Assembly: GCA_964387425.1 (NCBI GenBank)
Contig: CAYLXP010000026.1
Coordinates: 1-42,795 of the forward strand
Direction of reading: 5' to 3'
DNA: 42,795 nucleotides
Source of the DNA: CAYLXP01 sp964387425
GTDB lineage: Bacteria; Verrucomicrobiota; Kiritimatiellia; UBA8416
Shown here: piece after piece, positions 1 through 8,510 of the stretch
How positions within the stretch are numbered: position 1 is the first letter of the stretch
Layout: every line of letters begins with the position of its first letter
Program-made: the position numbers and the translations under genes
The notes under the pieces: model-generated
Databases searched by the model: none
Told to the model about the DNA's origin: nothing
What the model saw: only the letters and a program-made list of their open reading frames with translations

Positions 1-409
1 ACATACCGGTCGCGTAGCACGGAACCGTGTCGCGCACGCGCCCGCCCATCAGCTCCGAGGCTGACAGCGCGAGCAGCTTGCCCTTCAGGTCGAGCAGGGC
101 CATGTCCAGGCCGGACATGGAGCCCATCATGGGCCCCTTCATGGCGAAGTCCAGCGACGCGCGCCAGCAGTGGTTCCAGGCGGCCTCGTTCTTCAAGGGA
201 TCCCACCCCAGCAGCAGCGGCGCATAGAAGGTATCGATCGCGGACTGCGTCACGGTCGCAGGGCCATAGCACTCGCCCCACCCTACCGCGCCCGAGTCAT
301 CAACAACCTCAACCAGCAGCGCGTTGCGCGTATCGTAGTGCCATTGGGAGAACCCGAATGACTCTTCCAGCTTATGCTGCAAGCGATAGGTGTTGATCGA
401 CCGAATCAT
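1..409 (-). CDS. Enolase-superfamily (mandelate racemase/muconate lactonizing) enzyme, N-terminal part, cut by window edge
   Basis: Reading the minus strand from the ATG at 409-407 gives 136 codons with no stop up to the window edge. The translation starts MIRSINTYRLQHKLEESFGF and later carries SGLDMALLDLKGKLL and ELMGG, the typical end of the MR/MLE N-terminal capping domain; the catalytic barrel lies outside the window. Members abstract the alpha proton of a carboxylate, and sugar-acid dehydratases (L-rhamnonate, L-fuconate) belong here. The start overlaps the stop of the RhaT-like gene as ATGA, so the two are probably co-translated, which fits a role in catabolising the imported deoxysugar. 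Family assignment is firm from the sequence; the substrate is inference from context. Confidence 0.85.
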   Translation of the reverse strand, partial: MIRSINTYRLQHKLEESFGFSQWHYDTRNALLVEVVDDSGAVGWGECYGPATVTQSAIDTFYAPLLLGWDPLKNEAAWNHCWRASLDFAMKGPMMGSMSGLDMALLDLKGKLLALSASELMGGRVRDTVPCYATGM

Positions 410-1446
410 GCCACGACAGCTTTCAACGTTGAGGCATAGGCCATCAAGACGGTGGCCACGATAATCACGAAAACGCCGAGCGCCATCAGCTTGAGCGGAC
501 CGCCCATGCCTTTCCACTCGCCGGTCATGATCGCGGCGGCGTTGCTGACGATCAGCGAGAGCCCCAGCATAACCGGCCAGCAGATCATCGTGCCGATCTC
601 ACCCATCAGGGCAACGCCCTGTCCGTAGGTACCAAGCGCAGCAAACCAGAGCAGTCCGGCAATGATCGACCATTTCAAGGCTTTGAACATGCCCGGCGTC
701 TTGAAGGAACCGAGAGACTTGTTCTTGATGAGCAGGATAATGGCGTAGCCGGCATTCATCAGGTAGGCACCGGCCAACACAACCACCCAGCGCGCGAGTG
801 CCGTGTTGCGCTCGAGGGCGCCGGCGGCCTGGGCAAGCTTGCCGATCTCGATCGTGTTGTCGAAACCGACCGCCAGCATGGCGGAGAGGATACCGCAGAC
901 AGAGGCGATCACGAGACCAACCCGGAACTCCTTGCCCTTCTTGATGCCCTGGAGCTCGCCGCCGGCTTCAGCCAGCTTCTTGTCGCGCTTCAGGCCGGCA
1001 ATCGTAACGATGTAGACGGCAACCGCAAGGAGAGCCAACCCAACCAGGATGAACGGTACGCTCTTGGGATTAATGGAATCAAAGCGAAGGAAGAACGGAA
1101 TCAGCGCGCCGGCAATCGAGCAGAGTCCCATGACGATACCGTACGTGAGTGATACGCCGATATAGCCAACCGAAACCCCGAACATGATGCCACCGATGCC
1201 CCAGAGGAACCCAAGCAACGAACCGGCTACCAGCTCGTTCGTCGGAGCATTCGCGATCACCTGCCAGAGGTCCGGCACAACGATCGTTGCCCAAACCAGC
1301 GGAAAGATCACCATGGCGATTGTGGCATGCACGATCCACCAGGCCTCCCAGGCCAACGGCTTCACGTACTTCATTCCGATGCCAAAGGTCCCCTGGAAGA
1401 CACTTGCCAGCACCACGATCATGATTGGGAGCAACAGTTCGTTCAT
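406..1446 (-). CDS. rhaT: RhaT-like L-rhamnose/proton symporter
   Basis: The 346-residue product matches the length of E. coli RhaT (about 344) and is hydrophobic throughout, with roughly ten membrane segments of the drug/metabolite transporter type. The stretch LWGIGGIMFGVSVGYIGVS (about residues 80-98) matches the RhaT signature region (WGIGNINYGLTMRYLGMS in E. coli, from memory). It should import L-rhamnose or a similar 6-deoxysugar with a proton across the inner membrane. Its stop overlaps the start of the enolase-superfamily gene (ATGA). A 27-nt motif about 60 bases upstream is shared with the GH127 gene. Sugar specificity could differ (for example L-fucose); the family call is strong. 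Confidence 0.85.
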   Translation of the reverse strand: MNELLLPIMIVVLASVFQGTFGIGMKYVKPLAWEAWWIVHATIAMVIFPLVWATIVVPDLWQVIANAPTNELVAGSLLGFLWGIGGIMFGVSVGYIGVSLTYGIVMGLCSIAGALIPFFLRFDSINPKSVPFILVGLALLAVAVYIVTIAGLKRDKKLAEAGGELQGIKKGKEFRVGLVIASVCGILSAMLAVGFDNTIEIGKLAQAAGALERNTALARWVVVLAGAYLMNAGYAIILLIKNKSLGSFKTPGMFKALKWSIIAGLLWFAALGTYGQGVALMGEIGTMICWPVMLGLSLIVSNAAAIMTGEWKGMGGPLKLMALGVFVIIVATVLMAYASTLKAVVA

Positions 1447-1504
1447 CTACTCTCCTCCTATTGGGGTTTGCGTGAGATCATCCCACACCTCGCAACCAAA
1501 CAAC

Positions 1505-1531
1505 ACAGACGATCTTATAATAAACAGTGCA
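1505..1531 (-). promoter_or_regulatory. Putative operator/promoter motif upstream of rhaT, shared with the GH127 gene
   Basis: The plus-strand text ACAGACGATCTTATAA followed by TAAACAGTGCA matches 21 of 27 positions of 4905-4931 upstream of the GH127 gene, at comparable distances from the start codons (about 59 and 73 bases). Two such sites in unrelated intergenic sequence suggest a shared regulator; the AraC-type gene between them is the obvious candidate. Function is inferred. Confidence 0.45.
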
Positions 1532-1573
1532 CCCCTTGCACCGCACCGACATCCTCTTGATCCCCTGCGAGGA

Positions 1574-1698
1574 TGTCATCCCGAGCTTGTCGAGGGATCT
1601 CCGCAAGCTAACGGCTTACGACGGCCAGAGATGCTTCGACAAGCTCAGCATGACAGAAAAGGCATAGAATCGTTATCCTGAGCCTGTCGAAGCATCTC
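1574..1698. repeat. Dispersed GAGCTTGTCGA-type palindromic repeat
   Basis: Three related units occupy most of this intergenic stretch: TGTCATCCCGAGCTTGTCGA at 1574, its inverted partner at 1628-1655 (containing GCTTCGACAAGCTCAGCATG), and CTGAGCCTGTCGAAGCATCT near 1678-1697. The first two can fold into a long imperfect hairpin. The third runs into the TGA stop of the AraC gene at 1697-1699. The same core reappears inside a sulfatase gene at the right window end. Similar short palindromes are scattered in many bacterial genomes. Confidence 0.75.
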
Positions 1699-2641
1699 AC
1701 GCCTCCCTGATTCGGCGAACGTTGAGGTTCTTCTTCCGAAACTCGGCGGGCGACATGCCGGTGTTCTTCTTGAACTGCCGCCCGAAATGCGTGTAGTCGT
1801 TGAACCCAACCTGGTAGCAGATATCAAGGGCATTATCGGTTGTTTCGCGAAGCAGCACGCCCGCACGCTCAATTCGCAGCCCGTTCAGGTAATTCAGGAA
1901 GGTCATCCCGGTCTCGTGCTTGAACAGACGGCAGAAATAGGTTTCCGAGGCACCGCTCATTGTCGCCATGGCTTTGAGCGTGAGCGGCTCTTCAAAATGG
2001 TCATGAATATAGCTCAGCGTCCTGCGCAGCCCGGCCAGGTAGCGCGACACGGGAACCGCGAGATCAACTTGCACTGCCTGGCTGGCCCCTTGGCTACGCT
2101 CGTGCTGCTCGGCGAGAAACGCCAACAGATCGAGGAACCGGCTGCGGGTCAGAGCATAGCCCCGCTCGGTGTGCTCGTGGGTAGTCTCGCGAAGCTTCCG
2201 GAAGAGATCCGCCAACGCCTCGTGCTGTTCGGAATCGATCTTGATTTGGATCGCTGAAACGCCCTCCTCCACCAGAGAGATGAACGGCTTGAAGAAATAC
2301 CGGTTTGGGGAATCCGTGGCAGCGAGTTTCTCCAGGGACTGGATGCCGAAATCCACGGCTTGAGGTAGGAAGCTGCAGCAGTAAGCCTTTCGCGGCTGCC
2401 GGTCGGGGGCGTCCTCCAGCACATGCAACACGTAGGGCTTCATGATCAGCAGGTCGCCGGCCTGCATCAGGACCTCGTCACCCTTGAAGCGGTTGATCAG
2501 CGACCCTTCCTCCACGAACAGCATCTCGAAGTACTCGTGCCGGTGAAGGTCCTTCTGAATCAGCGTTCGATCCACCACGGTGTCCACGGTGATGGGGAAT
2601 GCCGATTCAACGAACAGCTCTCTGGACTTCAGTAGTGACAT
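1697..2641 (-). CDS. AraC-family transcriptional regulator
   Basis: A 314-residue protein with an N-terminal cupin-like sensing half (HRHEYFEMLFVEEGSLINRF, about residues 34-53, the usual RHxFxE-type metal/ligand-binding strand) and a C-terminal pair of helix-turn-helix units (about residues 208-305) ending with the family signature YTHFGRQFKKNTGMSPAEFR. The start is supported by a GAGGTG ribosome site just upstream. It lies between rhaT and the GH127 gene on the same strand and is the only regulator seen in the window, so it probably controls the sugar genes, perhaps through the shared motif at 1505 and 4905. The ligand is unknown; a deoxysugar is likely by context. Confidence 0.93.
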   Translation of the reverse strand: MSLLKSRELFVESAFPITVDTVVDRTLIQKDLHRHEYFEMLFVEEGSLINRFKGDEVLMQAGDLLIMKPYVLHVLEDAPDRQPRKAYCCSFLPQAVDFGIQSLEKLAATDSPNRYFFKPFISLVEEGVSAIQIKIDSEQHEALADLFRKLRETTHEHTERGYALTRSRFLDLLAFLAEQHERSQGASQAVQVDLAVPVSRYLAGLRRTLSYIHDHFEEPLTLKAMATMSGASETYFCRLFKHETGMTFLNYLNGLRIERAGVLLRETTDNALDICYQVGFNDYTHFGRQFKKNTGMSPAEFRKKNLNVRRIREA

Positions 2642-2666
2642 AGCACCTCACCTGGAACTTCGTTCC

Positions 2667-2760
2667 GAACGTCCAACATCGAACACTGAACATCCAACAT
2701 CGAACGAAGAGAATTCTAGACTTCGATGTTCAGTGTTGAATGTTCGATGTTCGATGTTCA
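2667..2760. repeat. GAACATCGAA-type palindromic repeat, copy 1
   Basis: The left arm carries phrases such as CCAACATCGAACACTGAACA and the right arm their inverse (CAGTGTTGAATGTTCGATGT), separated by about 20 bases with GAATTC near the centre. Internal decamers of the GAACATCGAA/GAACACTGAA kind repeat within each arm. It sits between the GH127 stop and the AraC start. Two further copies lie at 5303 and 10280. Confidence 0.85.
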
Positions 2761-2813
2761 CTCCCAAGTCAGTTCCTTGACTAGTGTGAGCATAATCCAA
2801 AGCCCCACCCCCC

Positions 2814-4832
2814 CTACTCCCACACGATCGGCATCCAAACCGTCATTTCTGCCGTGCCGCGATTGGACCATGCGTAGTAGGGAACAAACTGGGTATTGAT
2901 CTTCTTCCACTCCGGTTTCTTCAGCGTGGTGTACATGGCTGTCTGCTGATCTCTGTGCAGCAGGGCCTGCCCCTTGAGTGTCACGCAACCATCCGTCAGC
3001 TCTGGATCCCGGGAGGGCTTCAGTTTGATGTCACCCGGCAGGTACACATCGAGAATCGAGGTGCCCTCGGGCAGGTCGGGGGTCTCCATGCAGTAGACCA
3101 CGGGACCGCGCTTGATCGCCGCCTGGTTGCGGGTCTCTTCGATGAGGGGGTGACCCACCATCAGCTTGGCCTCTATCGGAATGTCGAGCTCGACGACATC
3201 ACCCGTCTTCCAGGCGCGGTTGATCGTGACAAAGGCTCCGGCCTCGACCTTTACACCGGCTGGCTTGCCATTCACCTTAATGCGGGAGCCTTCAGCCCAC
3301 TCGGGGATGCGGAGCATCATATCGAACGGCTTGGCCTTGCAGGACTCCACGGTGATCTTCACGGCTCCATCCCACGGATAGTCGCTTTCCTGCCTCAGCT
3401 TGAGCATGGTTCCATCCAGCATCGTGGTATTCAGCACGTTGCCGCCGTACAGGTTCACGGCCACACCGTTCTCTGACAGGCTATAGGCCCAGTTGGAGAT
3501 CTTGGCGATCGTCCGAACCAGGTTCGGCGGACAGCAGAAGCAGGGAATATAGGGCACGCGGTTCTTGTAGTCCGTCGTGTCCATCTCCTTGTCAAAGGTC
3601 CGGCGGAGCGGATTTGTGTAGAAGTAGTGCGTGCCGTCCTGGCTGATGCCCGACAGCGTGTTGTAGGCCACCAGCTCCATGATGTCGCCATACTTGGACT
3701 CTCCATGGATGCCGAGCAGCCGGTAGCTGAACATGCCGTTGCAGATGTTCGCGCAGGTTTCGTTGTAGGCCGTGGCGTTGGGCATCATGTAATCACCGAT
3801 GAATGCCTCGTGCACCATGTCGACCTTGGATGACACCCCGTGATGGGTCTGCCCGCAGGCGCCCGTGATATACATCTTGTGGTTGACGACGCTGTCCCAC
3901 ATCCGGTCAAGTGCGTCGATGAGCGCCTGCTCCCCCGTCTCCGCGTAGATGTCCGCAGCCCCGGCGTAGTAGTAGAGTGCCAGCACGGCATGGCCCACGG
4001 CCTCGGTGGCTTTGCGCAGCGGCGTGCGCTCCTGGACCATGTCGCCGATGTGCTTGTACTGCGCGGTCGCATGGGGTTCTACTCTGTACTTCCCGCGCCG
4101 ATTGACGAACTGCTGTGCCAGCTGCAGGTACTGCTTGTTGCCGGTCTCGCGGTACATCTCAACCAGGCCCATGATCTGCGTCTGGTTGAACCCCAACCGC
4201 TTCAACTCATCCGGACACGGAACGAAGGTCTTGTACAGGAAGTCAGCGTGCTTCTTCGCGATGTTGAAGAAGTTGTCCTGACCGGTGATGCGGCGGTGAA
4301 TACAAGCACTAGTCAGCAGGTGACCGGAGTTGTACATCTCGTGATACTGGCGGTTGCCCCAGCGCTCCTGCTTCCCTTTTCGCGCTGTCTCAATCTGGGT
4401 CTGGGTCGACAGGTAGCCGTCCGCGCACTGTGCCTTGCCAATGACCGCGATGCACTCATCAATGTCGCGAAGAACCTTCGGATCCTTGTTGATGGCGTAG
4501 ACATACATGGCGGCTTCCATCCACTTGTAGAAGTCGCCGTCATGCCATTGCATGCCCTGATGCTTACCTTCCTTAAGGCCGGCCGCGATCTTGAAGTTGT
4601 CATAGGCGAATCCAGTCTCGCCCTTGAGGATGCTGCCCATGTGCGGGACCATCACCTCTTCGCAAAGCTTGAACTTGTCGGCCCAGAAGCCATGCGTCCA
4701 TCGGCAGTCGCCGATGTTGATGCTCTTCAGTTGGACGTGTCCGCTTTTGGCATTATTGAGGATGCCCCTGGTCTGGGCGTGGGCAGCGCCCACGGCCGTC
4801 ATGGCGCATAGGACGAGTGTGAGTGTTCGCAT
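2814..4832 (-). CDS. GH127-type (DUF1680) glycoside hydrolase, putative beta-L-arabinofuranosidase, secreted
   Basis: The 672-residue protein begins with a signal peptide (MRTLTLVLCAMTAVGAAHA) and continues as an alpha/alpha-barrel of the DUF1680/GH127 type. It keeps the features of the cysteine-glycosidase centre known from the bifidobacterial enzyme HypBA1: Glu358 and Cys360 in YNETCAN, and Cys433/Cys434 in CFCCPPN, which would bind zinc and supply the Cys nucleophile. It should remove beta-L-arabinofuranose or a related sugar in the periplasm or outside the cell. The start has an AGGAGAG ribosome site. A 27-nt motif shared with rhaT lies about 73 bases upstream. Related families (GH137, GH142, GH146) contain similar domains, so the exact sugar is open. 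Confidence 0.85.
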   Translation of the reverse strand: MRTLTLVLCAMTAVGAAHAQTRGILNNAKSGHVQLKSINIGDCRWTHGFWADKFKLCEEVMVPHMGSILKGETGFAYDNFKIAAGLKEGKHQGMQWHDGDFYKWMEAAMYVYAINKDPKVLRDIDECIAVIGKAQCADGYLSTQTQIETARKGKQERWGNRQYHEMYNSGHLLTSACIHRRITGQDNFFNIAKKHADFLYKTFVPCPDELKRLGFNQTQIMGLVEMYRETGNKQYLQLAQQFVNRRGKYRVEPHATAQYKHIGDMVQERTPLRKATEAVGHAVLALYYYAGAADIYAETGEQALIDALDRMWDSVVNHKMYITGACGQTHHGVSSKVDMVHEAFIGDYMMPNATAYNETCANICNGMFSYRLLGIHGESKYGDIMELVAYNTLSGISQDGTHYFYTNPLRRTFDKEMDTTDYKNRVPYIPCFCCPPNLVRTIAKISNWAYSLSENGVAVNLYGGNVLNTTMLDGTMLKLRQESDYPWDGAVKITVESCKAKPFDMMLRIPEWAEGSRIKVNGKPAGVKVEAGAFVTINRAWKTGDVVELDIPIEAKLMVGHPLIEETRNQAAIKRGPVVYCMETPDLPEGTSILDVYLPGDIKLKPSRDPELTDGCVTLKGQALLHRDQQTAMYTTLKKPEWKKINTQFVPYYAWSNRGTAEMTVWMPIVWE

Positions 4833-4904
4833 CAGGTGCTCTCCTGTATCGGTTTCCGGATTCCACAGTTCGGAATAGCCTCACAGATTCAGGCGAGCAT
4901 GATA

Positions 4905-4937
4905 ACAGCCGATCTTGTAAAATACAGAGCGTATTTT
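4905..4937 (-). promoter_or_regulatory. Putative operator upstream of the GH127 gene (shared motif plus inverted repeat)
   Basis: 4905-4931 is the partner of the rhaT upstream motif (21 of 27 identical; ACAGCCGATCTTGTAA then AATACAGAGCG). It overlaps a perfect inverted repeat, AAAATACAGAGCGTATTTT (7+5+7) at 4919-4937. It lies 73-105 bases before the start codon, where an activator or promoter would be expected. Binding by the nearby AraC-type protein is inference. Confidence 0.45.
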
Positions 4938-4994
4938 GCATTTCTCGCATGTGTCGGGATTCTCCGACTATAGTGCGTACGCTGGGCGGGGGGA

Positions 4995-5286
4995 CCTCGT
5001 TGTTCTACACATCTTCGACGAGACCTCTGGACGTCCGGACAAGCCGGAGGCTTACCAGCCATTAGCCGGTGGTTACGCGAGGAACGAGCGTCACCACCGG
5101 ACCGAAACCGCAGAATACATCATCCCGGAGGGATGGCAGCACCGCCACATCGCTGGCATCCCTCCGGGATGCAATTCACATTCTTGATTGTGACCGGTGG
5201 TGTCGCTGCGCTCAACCACCGGCTAATAGCTAACATCCCTCCGGGATGAAACTACCGTCAGCCCCACGATGTGTAGAACAACGAGG
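4995..5286. repeat. About 290-bp composite element with perfect 19-bp terminal inverted repeats
   Basis: CCTCGTTGTTCTACACATC at 4995-5013 is matched exactly by its inverse at 5268-5286. Inside, TTAGCCGGTGGTT at 5062 pairs with AACCACCGGCTAA at 5214-5226, and each also pairs locally with an ACCACCGG or CCGGTGGT partner. Three copies of a CATCCCTCCGGGATG-type small palindrome lie near 5121, 5157 and 5234. No open reading frame of transposase size fits, so it is at most a non-autonomous element. It separates the HzsA-related gene from the GH127 gene. Confidence 0.8.
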
Positions 5287-5302
5287 GGTGAAACCTAGGA
5301 AC

Positions 5303-5384
5303 GAACACCGAACGGCCAACACCGAACGAAGAGGAGATTCCCAACTTCGATGTTCAATGTTCACTGTTCGATGTTGGACGTTCA
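5303..5384. repeat. GAACATCGAA-type palindromic repeat, copy 2
   Basis: Left arm GAACACCGAACGGCCAACAC and right arm TTCAATGTTCACTGTTCGAT are imperfect inverses around a GAAGAGGAGATTC spacer. It lies directly downstream of the HzsA-related stop codon and could act as a transcript 3' hairpin. Same family as 2667-2760 and 10280-10383. Confidence 0.85.
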
Positions 5385-5390
5385 GCCCCC

Positions 5391-7742
5391 CTACTCCCCA
5401 ACAAGCTTCTCCACATCGGCATCGTAGAGCTTGCGGCCTTCGCGGATGGCCTTGCGGAACTCCGCCTCGACGCGGGCGAAGCGCTCGTAGTGCTCGGTGC
5501 GCCGCAGATGCTCGGCCGTGGGCACAAACCCCGGCATGTCGCCGCGCGGCGTCTCCTCAAGACGCTTGGCTCCCTGCCGAATGATCGCCACGGCTTCCTG
5601 GTACTCCGGGCTTCCGGGCGTCAGCTCCTCCAGGCAGGGGCTCTTCTCGGGACGATCGAAACTCACTTTGGCGCCCGGATGCGACCTGTGACTGAAGCCA
5701 CGTTTGAGCTGAACTCCGCACAGCTCTCCCAGCCGGTTTACTTCCTTGGTGGTCAGTGGGCTGCGACCCGTGGGGTTATCCGGATAGGCACAGTCATAAA
5801 CGGGGTAATAGACAGCATTCAAATCCATCCAGGTGTAGACGCGGCGCTTCTCTTCGTCCGAGAGCGCAACCTCCTCGTGGGCATCGAGGTAGGCAGTGAG
5901 TTTGCTGGCATGCGAACCGAGGGTTTTCGCCTCGTAGATTTCAGCCCTACCGCCACCGGCGGCGGTGATCAGGTTCTTCCGCCACAGATCAGCGTAGGAC
6001 GCGTTGAAGACCAATTCCTTATCACCGGCAAGATTAACGAGCTCGCCATCGGGCTTGCCGAAGTCATGGCACGTCACGCAGTGCTTATCGAACACAGGCT
6101 GCACTTCTTCAAGGTAGTTGAAGAGGCGGCCGGCGCCATACCCCTGCCCCATCGTGTCCGCCGGCCGGGCCAGCGCCTTGAGGCCGGTGGCAGAAACGGG
6201 AGGCGTGTCAACGCGGTCCTCGTGACAGCCCACGCAGCCCTGCGTTTCGCCGGATTGAATGATTGTGCCGGAGCGCATCGACTGAATCATCTTCCCGTCC
6301 TTGTCCAGGAGCTGGAAGTAGACATAGGTATCGGACGGCACCTCGAAATGCGCCGAGCCATCCTCTTCAACCGGCACGACGCCAAGGATGCGCTTGTTCT
6401 CAAAACTGTGCCAGTTCATGGCGGGCGCCTGTGCGCCCTGCCCGCCCCACTTCTCACGCGTCCATGACCGCTTCTCAGGCGAATGCACCACGCGCAGGAA
6501 CTTCACGTCGCCGCGGCGAACGCCCTTCATGTGTGTTCCCTCGTAGACATCCTGGATGTAGAACGTGCCGGGGTTGTTCTCGAAGTCACGCTGCTCCGGT
6601 CGCGCCGGTGGAGGGTTACGAGCCATAATTGGCATGGGGTCGTAGCAGCCCATTCCGTCCGGATCTTCGTAAACGAGGAGGTCATCCCCGGACGTATCGA
6701 TAAGGTAAATGGCCGTACGCTCGTCGTTACCTTCGATTGTACGCGAGCAGAGGAAGTACCGCCCCGCGCCGGCGTTGGTTTTCGGATCGGCCAGGGGGAA
6801 AGGGTCCTCGTAGCGGGGACGCACCTTCGTGAAGGTGTCCCAGCCGCCGTCTCCGATCAGCTCGCGCGCCGAGGCCGGCCAGATATGCTCCACCGGTTCG
6901 GCACCATCCACGCCCTTGTTGCGGTCGAGAATCGCCAGTGCCCCCCAGGGGCGGTCGTGACAGGACCCAAAGATACAGATCACCTTGTGACTGCCCGGAA
7001 TCTGGCGGGCGTCGATCACGCCGCCGGGAGATGCGGTGTTGTTACCATAGAAGATCGCGTGCACGGTGCCGTCGGGATTCACCACCCAGAGACCCTGAGC
7101 GTCCCCGAAGTTGCGATCCACGTACTCCCAGCGGTCATACAGGATGCGCCCATCGTCCATAACCACGGGGTGCCCTTCAAAGAGCGTGCTCCTGCCAATC
7201 TGGTGGATATTGGCTCCATCGCCATCCATGCGGAAGAGGTTGGCCATGATGTGGCGGTTGCACATGCAGAACTTCGGCTCACGCGTCGAACTAAAGATGA
7301 TCTTGCCGTCGGGCAGGTAGACGGGATCAATGTCGGAAACGCCCTTCAGTGAGGTCAACTGCTTGAGCCCCGTGCCGTCTACGTTGATCTCATAGATGTG
7401 GTAGTCGTCATCAATGCTCTTCCGCATCGAAAACACAACCTTCTTGCCGTCCCAGGAGAGCTCCGGATCGCGCGCAATCGTCGTTGGACCGGCGTCTACA
7501 AGCGTCCTGACCTCACCGGTTGCTGGATCGAGGATCTTTATCTTCCCCGGGGGATCATATTTGCCTGTGTTGATCTCGCCCTTCTGGAAGAGATTCGCGG
7601 TATTGTGGTGATCCCGCTTGTACTGCCGGCGCGTCGTGAAGAGGATCGGGTACTCCTGAACCAGAGGGGGCAGCTCCGCGGCAATTGCCGCAGCGGAAAG
7701 GAGCAGCACGCCGGCTATAATCTGTCGTTTCACTGTTCGCAT
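5391..7742 (-). CDS. HzsA-related secreted beta-propeller protein with two CxxCH haem motifs
   Basis: A 783-residue protein with a signal peptide (about residues 1-22), then TolB/PD40-like propeller repeats (for example ELSWDGKKVVFSMRKS and VYLPDGKIIFSSTREP, residues about 94-160), and a C-terminal cytochrome-like part with CVGCH (503-507) and CVTCH (555-559). A CX4CH (256-262) and a CxCxxH (159-164) are further possible metal or haem sites. The arrangement is that of the widespread HzsA-related proteins, named after the alpha subunit of anammox hydrazine synthase; nothing here argues for anammox. Partner redox proteins are not visible. It lies 8 bases after the small CBM-like gene, so the two form an operon. 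A redox role linked to glycan or sulfur chemistry is speculation. Confidence 0.8.
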   Translation of the reverse strand: MRTVKRQIIAGVLLLSAAAIAAELPPLVQEYPILFTTRRQYKRDHHNTANLFQKGEINTGKYDPPGKIKILDPATGEVRTLVDAGPTTIARDPELSWDGKKVVFSMRKSIDDDYHIYEINVDGTGLKQLTSLKGVSDIDPVYLPDGKIIFSSTREPKFCMCNRHIMANLFRMDGDGANIHQIGRSTLFEGHPVVMDDGRILYDRWEYVDRNFGDAQGLWVVNPDGTVHAIFYGNNTASPGGVIDARQIPGSHKVICIFGSCHDRPWGALAILDRNKGVDGAEPVEHIWPASARELIGDGGWDTFTKVRPRYEDPFPLADPKTNAGAGRYFLCSRTIEGNDERTAIYLIDTSGDDLLVYEDPDGMGCYDPMPIMARNPPPARPEQRDFENNPGTFYIQDVYEGTHMKGVRRGDVKFLRVVHSPEKRSWTREKWGGQGAQAPAMNWHSFENKRILGVVPVEEDGSAHFEVPSDTYVYFQLLDKDGKMIQSMRSGTIIQSGETQGCVGCHEDRVDTPPVSATGLKALARPADTMGQGYGAGRLFNYLEEVQPVFDKHCVTCHDFGKPDGELVNLAGDKELVFNASYADLWRKNLITAAGGGRAEIYEAKTLGSHASKLTAYLDAHEEVALSDEEKRRVYTWMDLNAVYYPVYDCAYPDNPTGRSPLTTKEVNRLGELCGVQLKRGFSHRSHPGAKVSFDRPEKSPCLEELTPGSPEYQEAVAIIRQGAKRLEETPRGDMPGFVPTAEHLRRTEHYERFARVEAEFRKAIREGRKLYDADVEKLVGE

Positions 7743-7750
7743 CCTCTGTC

Positions 7751-8389
7751 CTACTTGACCTCTGTGATGGAGATATTCCGGATCGAAACCCGCCCTTCCA
7801 AGCTGCCAAGGTAGAAGTGGAGGAAGGTCACGCAGGGTCGGTCCTCCGGATCGACCTCGATCTTGTCCGCCCCCCTCGGGGTGCGCGCCTGCCCGGTCTT
7901 GCTGCTGAGTGTGTTGTACTTGCGCGCCTTGGTGACCTTCCGGTACCAGCTGCGATCCGTGTCGAACTTGCCGACGAACTCCTTCTCAACCGTCTGCCAG
8001 TCGCCCGTGACGGTGAGTTTGCTATCGTTGAAGTGCAGCACAGGCTTGATGGAGTCAGGAACGCTCCCGGGGTCGCCAACCCGAACACGATAGGTCTTAT
8101 CTGCCGGGCCCTTGATTTCGTAGGACAGCTTGTACGTCACGCCTTTCTTGATGTCCACGGCCTGGCTCAGCGAAAGGTAGAAGTGCGTAAGATATGTGAG
8201 TCCCGAGAAGGAAATCACGCCCTTGGTATAGCTGGTCTTCGGCTCCGGCTTGTAGCCGGGGTGCCGGTGGAGCTGCCAGTAGTTGAGATTGTCCTTGAGA
8301 TCCCCATTCTCCAGCAGGTCTGCGGCGGAAGCAGACAGTGCAAGAACCATGCAACAGGCGATAGCTGTCAACAGCGTACGAATTGTCAT
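7751..8389 (-). CDS. Small secreted carbohydrate-binding-like (jelly-roll) protein
   Basis: A 212-residue product with a clear signal peptide (MTIRTLLTAIACCMVLALSA, cleavage near residue 22) and one predicted beta-sandwich of the CBM4/9 or galactose-binding kind: it starts with DLLENGDLKDNLNYWQLHRH, a common opening of such domains, and ends with a RVSIRNISITEVK strand. No catalytic domain follows. GAGGAG precedes the start. It is first in a two-gene operon with the HzsA-related protein, so it may help attach that protein to a ligand. A decayed copy of its last strand lies at 10403-10453. Domain identification is by pattern only. Confidence 0.6.
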   Translation of the reverse strand: MTIRTLLTAIACCMVLALSASAADLLENGDLKDNLNYWQLHRHPGYKPEPKTSYTKGVISFSGLTYLTHFYLSLSQAVDIKKGVTYKLSYEIKGPADKTYRVRVGDPGSVPDSIKPVLHFNDSKLTVTGDWQTVEKEFVGKFDTDRSWYRKVTKARKYNTLSSKTGQARTPRGADKIEVDPEDRPCVTFLHFYLGSLEGRVSIRNISITEVK

Positions 8390-8510
8390 CGCGTCTCCTC
8401 GTGCTACGTTGTGGTTAAGTAGTTATCTATACCGCATGGAGAACAGTAGCGACAATGCCCAATTGCGAGTTCGGGGAAGATCAGGCGGGCGTTGACAGGT
8501 CAAGGCCCTC

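Noticed and set aside
2667..2760. CRISPR-like array made of GAACATCGAA units
   Set aside because: The units are about ten bases, touch each other and form inverted arms; there are no spacers of constant length and no cas genes.
3840..4811. Long plus-strand frame opposite the GH127 gene (and similar ones opposite the GH106 fusion, the FAD oxidoreductase and others)
   Set aside because: Antisense shadows of real, recognised genes in GC-rich DNA.
4995..5286. Insertion sequence
   Set aside because: It has terminal inverted repeats but is only about 290 bases with no transposase frame and no visible target duplication; kept as a repeat element.
5391..7742. Hydrazine synthase and anammox metabolism
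   Set aside because: Only an HzsA-like protein is present; no HzsB/C or other anammox genes, and HzsA-related proteins are common in non-anammox bacteria.
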